A DNA stretch of 7,927 bases from Ktedonobacteraceae bacterium (lineage in GTDB: Bacteria; Chloroflexota; Ktedonobacteria; Ktedonobacterales; Ktedonobacteraceae). Location: contig JADBKA010000223.1 in NCBI GenBank assembly GCA_014896635.1, forward strand, positions 1 to 7,927, given 5' to 3'. Each line of letters opens with the position of its first letter. Position 1 is the stretch's first letter. The notes beneath the pieces were generated by a model. That model did no database searches and was not told the DNA's origin. It saw nothing but the letters and a program-made list of their open reading frames with translations. This document shows positions 1 through 6,083 of this stretch, in pieces. Position numbers and translations under genes: made by a program.

Positions 1-1
1 G

Positions 2-1762
2 GATATCACCGAGATGGGACAGCAACTCGTCAAAACAGCCCTGACCCTGGCTCCAACCTTTCGTGGTCCGCTGCTTGCCGATAATAGCAAACCGCTGGTC
101 ACACAATCTATGCTGAATCTGGTAGGCAGTACAATCGACTACCTCCTGCCGCGTCTCAACGACATCCAGGCACAATCACGCCTGCTCTCACTCGACACGC
201 TGCCCATCAGCGCACAGCAGCGGCAACAGTTGACTTCGTTGTTGCAAGCCCTGCCACAGGCGCAGGCTGACCTGGCGCAGGGGCGCGACCTGCTCGGCGC
301 CGCAAACTGGATGCTCGGTGTGAGCGAGCCGCGTACTTTTCTTGTCCAGACGATGGACCGCTCAGAACTCCGTCCGACTGGTGGTTTCACCGGCCAGTTT
401 GGCGAGCTTATCATCAACGGCGGGCGAATCGCGCCGTTTACGCTGAAGAATATTGGCCCCTACGAAGAGGGCGACACGGCCCTGCCAGAGGTAATCGGCA
501 AGCTGGCTCCCGCGCAATACTCCTGGTGGCCTTTCCCAAACTGGGGCCTGCGTGACTCCAATCTTTCAGCCGACTTTCCCACCTCGGCCAGGCTGGCTAT
601 CGCGCAGTACCAGCTCGAATTCAAGCGCCGGGTTGACGGCGTGATCGTCTTTTCGCCGTTTCTGATTTCACGCATACTGCAAATCACCGGGCCGATCACC
701 ATTCCAGAATATCAGGAGACAATTACCGCACAGAACCTGGAAGAGCGCCTGCACTACTATCAACTTGATAACGCAGGCATTCGCAAAGAAGAAATTGTAG
801 AACACGTAGAAGACCCTACACAGGCACGCAAACTTTTTACCGCGCGCCTGGCCCGTATTCTGATGGACCACGTGCGCCATGCCCCACCTGACGAGTTGAT
901 CACGCTTGCCCGCGAGATGCTGCACGACATGAAAACCAGGGATTTGCAGGTTTACGTCACTAATCCCCAGATCCAGCGCCTGCTCTCACAATATGGCATG
1001 GCCGGTGAGATAGATCGTTCAACAAAGCATGATGGCCTGTACGTCGTTCAAGCCAATGCCAGCGCCAGTAAAGCCTCGCAATACGTACGCACGCTTCTGC
1101 ACGATACCGTCTTCCTGGATGCTGCTGGTGGCTCCACGCACACGTTGCAAATTCGTCTGGTCTATAACCAGATTGGCCCGGTTTACGGCCTGGACACGTA
1201 TCGGGACTATATTCGCGTGTATGTCCCCCCTACAGCACAACTACGAAGCGGACATGGCTTTGATAGCGGCGTTCCGCTCTGCGGTGGTCCATTCCAGCCC
1301 TGCCCGCAGTACGATGTCTACGGCGATGGAACGCTGCTCTGCCCGCGTGGCCTCACCTCAGCCGGCTACGCCGCCGAGATGCTGAACGATCCCTACATAC
1401 ATAGCCTGCATCCCATCAATAAAGTCGGGGGACCGACCAGCACCCGCAGCGACGAGCCGGGGCGCCACATGTTCGCCGGCTGGGTCATCATCCCCAAAAA
1501 CTGCACGGCCACAGTCACGCTCTCCTGGTACATCCCACCAGCAGGACAGCAGGATTACGCGCTGCTCGTCCAGCGGCAATCCAGCACTTACCCTGAGCTG
1601 GATCTCACTATCCTGCCCCCTCCCTCGCAGTGCGCTGCCTACGCGACGCCGGGACTACATTTTACCGGCATCCTGAACGGTCAGGACGTGTTGTTCTCGC
1701 TGGCAAAAAATACCACAGGCAAACAGGCGCAAACCGCCTGCGTCCCTCAAATGAAGGTTTGA
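2..1762 (+). CDS. DUF4012 domain protein, 5' partial
   Basis: The reading frame is open to the left edge, so the ATG at 14 is probably internal and the true start lies upstream. Residue numbers below count from that ATG. The hallmark of DUF4012 is seen at about residues 108-140: a short hydrophobic strand (FLVQTMD) followed by ELRPTGG (118-124) and a G-rich turn leading to INGGRI. The later family pattern is also present: YVVQANASASKAS, then a YRDYIRVYVPP strand, and finally a GRHMFAGWVIIP strand and a Y-I-P-P motif in a beta-rich C-terminal part. Several Cys residues (PLCGGPFQPC, LLCPRG, KNC) fit disulfides outside the cytoplasm. Family members usually have N-terminal transmembrane segments, which would lie outside this window, and their biochemical role is unknown. 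The gene ends 172 bases before the next start, which has its own promoter, so the two are probably not one operon. The family assignment is firm; cell location is inferred and no function is claimed. Confidence 0.85.
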   Translation, partial: DITEMGQQLVKTALTLAPTFRGPLLADNSKPLVTQSMLNLVGSTIDYLLPRLNDIQAQSRLLSLDTLPISAQQRQQLTSLLQALPQAQADLAQGRDLLGAANWMLGVSEPRTFLVQTMDRSELRPTGGFTGQFGELIINGGRIAPFTLKNIGPYEEGDTALPEVIGKLAPAQYSWWPFPNWGLRDSNLSADFPTSARLAIAQYQLEFKRRVDGVIVFSPFLISRILQITGPITIPEYQETITAQNLEERLHYYQLDNAGIRKEEIVEHVEDPTQARKLFTARLARILMDHVRHAPPDELITLAREMLHDMKTRDLQVYVTNPQIQRLLSQYGMAGEIDRSTKHDGLYVVQANASASKASQYVRTLLHDTVFLDAAGGSTHTLQIRLVYNQIGPVYGLDTYRDYIRVYVPPTAQLRSGHGFDSGVPLCGGPFQPCPQYDVYGDGTLLCPRGLTSAGYAAEMLNDPYIHSLHPINKVGGPTSTRSDEPGRHMFAGWVIIPKNCTATVTLSWYIPPAGQQDYALLVQRQSSTYPELDLTILPPPSQCAAYATPGLHFTGILNGQDVLFSLAKNTTGKQAQTACVPQMKV

Positions 1763-1811
1763 GAGAATGATGCTGCCACATGGAACACCGTGAGACACAA
1801 AAACTGGCCTA
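1763..1811. other. Short intergenic spacer, no terminator seen
   Basis: These 49 bases separate the DUF4012 stop codon from the promoter of the CHAT-Clp gene. I see no strong hairpin and no T-run, so some read-through from the upstream gene into the fusion gene cannot be excluded. Confidence 0.4.
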
Positions 1812-1841
1812 TTGACACCTGCGGGCAAAGGCTCGTATACT
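1812..1841 (+). promoter_or_regulatory. Sigma-70 type promoter of the CHAT-Clp gene
   Basis: TTGACA at 1812-1817 matches the -35 consensus in all six bases. TATACT at 1836-1841 matches the -10 consensus TATAAT in five of six. The spacer is 18 bases, within the accepted range. Transcription would begin near 1848-1850, giving a leader of about 85 bases before the ATG at 1935. The TTG of this -35 box also opens the long reading frame in phase, so automatic gene callers may place the protein start here by mistake. Confidence 0.75.
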
Positions 1842-1879
1842 GAACCAGGACATTGCGTTACCAGACTTTTTGCAACTTG

Positions 1880-1897
1880 TTGTCATATTATTGACAA
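1880..1897. repeat. 18-base palindrome in the CHAT-Clp leader (possible operator)
   Basis: TTGTCA (1880-1885) and TGACAA (1892-1897) are perfect inverted 6-base arms around TATTAT. The site lies about 30-50 bases downstream of the predicted transcription start and upstream of the ribosome binding site. It could be an operator for a dimeric repressor acting as a roadblock, or a weak hairpin in the leader RNA. It does not match the heat-shock operators CIRCE (HrcA) or the CtsR heptad repeat as I know them. The arm ATTGACA also occurs across the -35 box (1811-1817). Chance occurrence is possible. Confidence 0.35.
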
Positions 1898-1919
1898 AAG
1901 CAACGAACGGGAAGATTGT

Positions 1920-1926
1920 GGAAGAG
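1920..1926 (+). promoter_or_regulatory. Ribosome binding site that decides the CHAT-Clp start
   Basis: GGAAGAG lies eight bases before the ATG at 1935, a good purine-rich Shine-Dalgarno at normal spacing. The alternative TTG at 1812 is part of the -35 box, so a transcript from this promoter would not contain it. Confidence 0.65.
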
Positions 1927-1934
1927 AAGCATAT

Positions 1935-4900
1935 ATGGAACAACCAGCACTATTGAATATCATACAGGCAGAAACATACTTTCGATTTCGGCTTGATCTT
2001 CCCGATGGCCCGGCAGGTCAGGAATATGTTACTGACCTCACGGCTGAGATGCGTGAGCGGCTGCGTCGTACGTTGCAATCCATGCAAAAGCTTGCCCTGG
2101 CAGATGCGAAACGCAATACAGCCAGGCTGGGAACGGCGAACGAAAGCCCCACTACTTTTGGGCGCTTCCTGTATGAATCACTGCTCCCAGGCCCTCTTCA
2201 GGAAATGCTGCGCCATCTCGACATGCCTTTGATCATCAATACCAACACGCCGGATATCCCCTGGGAACTGCTCTATGATGCTGCCTCAAAACCAGGACGC
2301 TATCTCTGTCAGTCCATCAGTATCGGGCGACTTATCTATAACGGGCGTGAGCGCGATCTGCGTTACATCCATTCGGACCGCCCTACACGCAAACTAGGAA
2401 GGCGTGAAACGCAGAATCTTTCAGTTCTCTTCCTGGTCAATCCTACGGGAGATCGTACTGGCGCCGAAGAGGAGATCGCCGCCCTCTCTACTAGCCTGCC
2501 CGAGTCAGTTTCGCGGCATATCCTGTACCGCCAGCAGGTGAATCAAATCGAGATGCGCATGCGCATCGGTTCGGAGGCACCTCATGTCCTCCACTATGCA
2601 GGCCCTTTCCCATCTGTCGCGGGGATGAACGATCCCACGCTGGCACTGGCTGGTAATTCCCGCCTGGAAAGCAGTACGTTTGAACAACTATTTCAGGGGT
2701 TACCCAAACATCCTCTTGTTTTCCTGAGCTGCTATGAAGACGAGCGAGCGCCTCACGCCCTCTCTATGCAGGAACGCATGGAGGTGCTAGAACGGCTGGC
2801 AGCTACGCTAATGGCGCACGGAGCTGGCGCTGTCGTCTGTGCGCGCTGGTCACCTGGTCGCTTGCGCCTGCGTGAATTTGCTACACTGTTCTACCAGGAC
2901 ATCGCTGAAGGCGTGTCACTGGGCGAAGCAGTACGCCGCGCGCGTGTCGCTATGGCAGAGCATTACCATGACGACCGGGCCTGGATGTCCTTCGTGCTCT
3001 ATGGCGACCCGACACAGTACCTGGTAGCCGGTTCGCTGGCAACGAAAGAACGGCCTGTCGAGCCGCATTTCGACCCGTTCGAGGATAGCCATCTCATCGC
3101 GCCGATCCTGCCATCCGCCGATACCCCCGATAGACGTTTTCTGCGCGCAGTGCTGGAAATCGCGCTCTCAGAGGCTCGCCGTATGCATAAAGACTATCTC
3201 GGCACACCTCACCTCTTCATCGCACTTACCAAGCTCGATGGCGGCTGCACCCAGGACGCGCTGCGCACGATGGGCTTCTCCCCCAAACAGGTGCGCGACG
3301 TTATCCGCCTCGCCCTGGGTTCCGGCAAGGCTACCAGCGACACACCAATCCTGCCCACGCGCCGCTGCAAAGAGATTCTCCAGACGGCGGAACGCAATGC
3401 CCTGAGCCAGGGCTTGCTGACCGTTGATGAACGCTCGCTTGCCCAGGCAGTGCTCAGCGAAGGCGATGGGGTAACACACGAACTGCTGACCAAACTGGGG
3501 ATCGATCCCGTCCAATTGATCGAAACAATCATGGCGAGCCGCGCGCGCGCCCTGCTCGAACTGGCACCCAATGCCGGCGGCAATCCAGAGGTTGTGCCAG
3601 AGGAGATCCCCGGCGTGATCGGCCCTGATGGCACGGTTGGCGCAAAAGGCGGGAATTCAGTGCTTGAACGACTGGGACGCGACCTGACCCGCCAGGCGGC
3701 AAGTAAACAGCTCACTCCCCTGATCGGACGCGAGAAGGAGATCCGCCTGCTGATGCAGACCCTGATGCTCAAGGACCGTAATAATCCCATCCTAATCGGC
3801 GATTCAGGCGTTTGCAAAACAACGATTGTCGGCGGCCTGGCCCAGCGTATTGTCGAAGGCCGCGTCCCCCCTGAACTGAAGGGCAAACGCCTGATCGAAC
3901 TTTCGGCCAGCTCGCTGGTGGCCGGCACAAAGTACCGGGGCGAGTTTGAAGAGCGCCTGCTCAAAGTGCTGGAAGAGGCAGAGAATAGCGGCAATGTGAT
4001 CCTGTTCATCGACGAGATGCATCTGCTGATCGGCACCGGGCGGGCAGCAGATGGCAGCATCGACGCGGCTGGAATCCTCAAACCGGCCCTGGCTGGTGGT
4101 CGCATGCGTTGCATCGGCGCAACCACTCCCCAGGAATACCGCTTGATCGAGAAAGACGCCGCGATGGAACGTCGCCTGCGCCCGATCATGATCGAAGAGC
4201 CTTCGGCAGAAGAGGCGCTGGAGATCCTGAAAGGCATGCGCTCGCTCTACGAAGAACACCACCACGTCACTATTACCGATGATGCACTGCAAGCTGCTGT
4301 CCAGCTCTCCGTCCAGTACCTGCCAAATCTGCGCCTGCCAGATAAAGCGTGCAGCGTGCTGGATGAAGCCTGCTCTCAGGCCCGCATCTTCATCGTAGAA
4401 AATGAAAATAAGCAAGAAAACGAGCAGGACGAGCAGCAAGAGGTCGATACCTCACCGGTGATCTCGGCCCCGATGATCGCGGAAGTGATCTCCGCACGGA
4501 CAGGCATTCCCGTGCGCGCTCCCGGACGCGAAGAACGTGACCGCCTGCTCAGCCTGGAAACGCGCCTGAAAACGCGCATCATCGGCCAGGATGAGGCGAT
4601 TCAACGCATCACCCAGGCCATCCAGGTGGCACGTGCCGGCCTGAAACCGCGTAATCGTCCCGTCGGCGTTTTCTTGTTCATCGGACCGACTGGCGTCGGT
4701 AAAACCGAGTTGGCACGGGCGCTGGCCGCAGAAGTCTTTGGCTCAGATGAACATCTGATCCGCGTCGATATGTCAGAGTATATGGAGAAGCATGCCGTCT
4801 CACGCATGATCGGTGCCCCTCCCGGTTACGTTGGCTACGACCAGGAAGGCCAGTTGACCGGCAAACTGCGCCGCCGTCCTCATTGCGTGGTCCTGCTCGA

Positions 4901-5540
4901 CGAACTGGAGAAGGCCCATCCTGAAGTCTTCGATCTCTTCCTGCAAGTCTTCGACGCCGGGCGCCTCACCGACGCACAGGGCCATACCGTCGATGCACAA
5001 CACGCTATCTGGATCATGACCTCGAACGTGGGAACCGAAATGCTCGGACGTTCCATGCCCAGCGGATTCCGCGCAAGCATAAAAACGACCGCAGAGGAAA
5101 TGCAGCGCGAGCGTCTGCTAGAACGCCTGCGCCAGACATTCCGCCCGGAGTTCCTCAATCGCATCGACGATGTGATCATCTTCCATCAGCTCGATCAGGA
5201 ACAGGCGCGTGCTATCACCCGTCTGCAACTCAACGAGTTGGCAATACGCCTGCTGGAGCAAGGACTGGTGCTCCGCGCCGACGAGAGCACGATTGATCTG
5301 CTCTGCAAAGAAGGATTCAGTGAGACACAGGGAGCGCGTCCATTGCGCCGTGCCATCGAACGCCTGCTCACTGTGCCGCTTAGCCTGCGTATCCTGCTGG
5401 CAAATATCCCGCAACACGGCGAGGTCTATGTCCATGCCGTCAACGATAAGCTGGAAATCGACATACGTGAGACGCTTCCCGCAGAGGACAGGCAGGATAC
5501 CACCAGTATCGAGGTACAGGCCAGCATCGAAGCAAACTGA
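1935..5540 (+). CDS. CHAT domain fused to ClpA/ClpC-type AAA+ unfoldase
   Basis: This 1201-residue protein joins two families. Residues ~90-385 form a CHAT domain: IPWELLYD (W110), HVLHYAGPF (217-225), PLVFLSCYED (Cys266), an AHGAGAVV segment, and a closing FVLYGDP. The usual catalytic His is Pro224 and the Cys position aligns with Tyr267. Residues ~399-532 are a two-repeat Clp N domain. AAA-1 (~593-815) has Walker A GDSGVCKT (622-629, Cys627 for Gly), pore loop KYRG (666-669), Walker B IDE (Asp693, Glu694) and arginine fingers Arg746/747. An E/N/Q-rich stretch (822-836) stands where ClpC and ClpB have a coiled-coil middle domain. AAA-2 is canonical: GPTGVGKT (917-924), pore loop GYVGYD (964-969), Asp989/Glu990, sensor-1 Asn1031, arginine finger Arg1076 and sensor-2 GARPLRR (1133-1139). 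SGF (1043-1045) sits where ClpP-binding unfoldases carry a [ILV]G[FL] loop. The protein is probably a cytoplasmic hexamer that unfolds proteins using ATP. The role of the CHAT part and any ClpP pairing are unknown. The ATG was chosen from the RBS; promoter and terminator suggest a single-gene unit. Confidence 0.93.
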   Translation: MEQPALLNIIQAETYFRFRLDLPDGPAGQEYVTDLTAEMRERLRRTLQSMQKLALADAKRNTARLGTANESPTTFGRFLYESLLPGPLQEMLRHLDMPLIINTNTPDIPWELLYDAASKPGRYLCQSISIGRLIYNGRERDLRYIHSDRPTRKLGRRETQNLSVLFLVNPTGDRTGAEEEIAALSTSLPESVSRHILYRQQVNQIEMRMRIGSEAPHVLHYAGPFPSVAGMNDPTLALAGNSRLESSTFEQLFQGLPKHPLVFLSCYEDERAPHALSMQERMEVLERLAATLMAHGAGAVVCARWSPGRLRLREFATLFYQDIAEGVSLGEAVRRARVAMAEHYHDDRAWMSFVLYGDPTQYLVAGSLATKERPVEPHFDPFEDSHLIAPILPSADTPDRRFLRAVLEIALSEARRMHKDYLGTPHLFIALTKLDGGCTQDALRTMGFSPKQVRDVIRLALGSGKATSDTPILPTRRCKEILQTAERNALSQGLLTVDERSLAQAVLSEGDGVTHELLTKLGIDPVQLIETIMASRARALLELAPNAGGNPEVVPEEIPGVIGPDGTVGAKGGNSVLERLGRDLTRQAASKQLTPLIGREKEIRLLMQTLMLKDRNNPILIGDSGVCKTTIVGGLAQRIVEGRVPPELKGKRLIELSASSLVAGTKYRGEFEERLLKVLEEAENSGNVILFIDEMHLLIGTGRAADGSIDAAGILKPALAGGRMRCIGATTPQEYRLIEKDAAMERRLRPIMIEEPSAEEALEILKGMRSLYEEHHHVTITDDALQAAVQLSVQYLPNLRLPDKACSVLDEACSQARIFIVENENKQENEQDEQQEVDTSPVISAPMIAEVISARTGIPVRAPGREERDRLLSLETRLKTRIIGQDEAIQRITQAIQVARAGLKPRNRPVGVFLFIGPTGVGKTELARALAAEVFGSDEHLIRVDMSEYMEKHAVSRMIGAPPGYVGYDQEGQLTGKLRRRPHCVVLLDELEKAHPEVFDLFLQVFDAGRLTDAQGHTVDAQHAIWIMTSNVGTEMLGRSMPSGFRASIKTTAEEMQRERLLERLRQTFRPEFLNRIDDVIIFHQLDQEQARAITRLQLNELAIRLLEQGLVLRADESTIDLLCKEGFSETQGARPLRRAIERLLTVPLSLRILLANIPQHGEVYVHAVNDKLEIDIRETLPAEDRQDTTSIEVQASIEAN

Positions 5541-5595
5541 AACGAACACTCTCCTCCGGGTCTGGCTTGCTGCCCATGTGCTGCATAAAAATGAG

Positions 5596-5629
5596 GGGAG
5601 AGAGCAGGCGACGCTGCCTGCTCCCTCCC
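5596..5629 (+). terminator. Hairpin after the CHAT-Clp gene, likely terminator
   Basis: GGGAGAGAGCAGGC (5596-5609) pairs with GCCTGCTCCCTCCC (5616-5629) around the six-base loop GACGCT, with one mismatch (A5601 against C5624). The 14-base stem starts 55 bases after the stop codon. Only two T residues follow, so it is not a classic intrinsic terminator. It could instead be an mRNA 3'-end stabiliser. Read on the other strand, the mismatch becomes a G-U pair, so it may also stop transcription coming from the right. Confidence 0.55.
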
Positions 5630-5670
5630 TTAGCATATAGAATGCAGAAAAACTGCAAGAATGGGGTCTG

Positions 5671-5750
5671 GCGTGGCGGCAGTGATCGGATGCTCTGCAA
5701 AGGGACAACCGCCATCACAGCCGGATGCGGGAAAGCCTGATAGGCCACGC
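5671..5750. other. Nested inverted repeats, possible structured element
   Basis: GCGTGGC (5671-5677) is perfectly complementary to GCCACGC (5744-5750). Inside it, GGCAGTGAT (5678-5686) pairs with ATCACAGCC (5714-5722) with one A-A mismatch, and CGG (5687-5689) can pair with CCG (5709-5711). The parts add up to a plausible branched fold. No known RNA family is recognised, no promoter is evident, and GC-rich DNA yields such pairings by chance, so this is a weak call. Confidence 0.2.
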
Positions 5751-6027
5751 GGAACAATACGCTCAACGCGCCGGCATCTACAGACACATCCGCCATCCTC
5801 CGAACTGCGTGACACCTCCAGAGCAAACTGGCACCCTGACGATCACCACCACCACTACCTGTAGTATACAGCTACATGCTTTATCACTCCTTTTTTACTC
5901 CTTCAACTTGCTTTCATCATACCTCAAGCAGTGCGATAACCATTTCATGCCTGCTGACAACAAACGTTTTCCTGAAGGTCAAAGGATGTTAGAGAAGAAA
6001 TCCTATAAGTCTTACATAAGACAGTTG

Positions 6028-6060
6028 GAGGGAGCACACACCTGCCCGGCGTACTCCCTC
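6028..6060 (-). terminator. Hairpin after the alpha-glucosidase gene, likely terminator
   Basis: On the minus strand GAGGGAGTACGC pairs with GTGTGCTCCCTC (12 pairs, two of them G-U) around a nine-base loop, starting 23 bases after the glucosidase stop. Seven of the pairs form an uninterrupted outer stem. In plus-strand RNA the two G-U pairs would be A-C mismatches, so the structure favours the glucosidase transcript. No T-run follows, so the mechanism is uncertain. Its 3' arm, TGCTCCCTCC, is identical to that of the hairpin after the CHAT-Clp gene. Confidence 0.55.
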
Positions 6061-6083
6061 TGCCTATCCTATTGTAGAGGACC

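Larger units (their letters stand above)
5541..6083. other. Convergent intergenic region without a recognisable gene
   Basis: This 543-base stretch lies between two converging genes. It holds a GC-rich hairpin near each end, a foldable GC-rich part (about 5661-5830), a (CAC)4 run at 5844-5855, a small hairpin CTGTA-GTA-TACAG at 5859-5871, and an AT-rich part (about 5872-6026). Short open frames occur on both strands, but none has a convincing start, ribosome binding site or recognisable protein family. One plus-strand frame (5641 to about 5830, broken by a TGA at 5683) reads somewhat like protein, so a decayed gene fragment is possible but unproven. Confidence 0.5.

Noticed and set aside
1891..1919. 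Second TTGACA as an alternative -35 box
   Set aside because: No acceptable -10 box lies at the right distance, and the transcript would start at or after the ribosome binding site.
3209..4237. A 342-residue open frame antisense to the Clp part of the fusion gene
   Set aside because: It lies wholly opposite highly conserved Clp coding sequence, is rich in Ser and Arg as expected for a shadow frame in GC-rich DNA, and matches no family I know.
3804..4439. A 211-residue antisense open frame
   Set aside because: It is also opposite the AAA-1 coding sequence, with no plausible start signals or recognisable motifs.
5719..5755. Possible group II intron domain V
   Set aside because: Only the 5' strand and a GAAA loop resemble the motif. 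The complementary 3' strand is not there, and no reverse transcriptase or other intron domain is seen.
5844..5855. (CAC)4 microsatellite
   Set aside because: Four repeats are too few to mean anything on their own.
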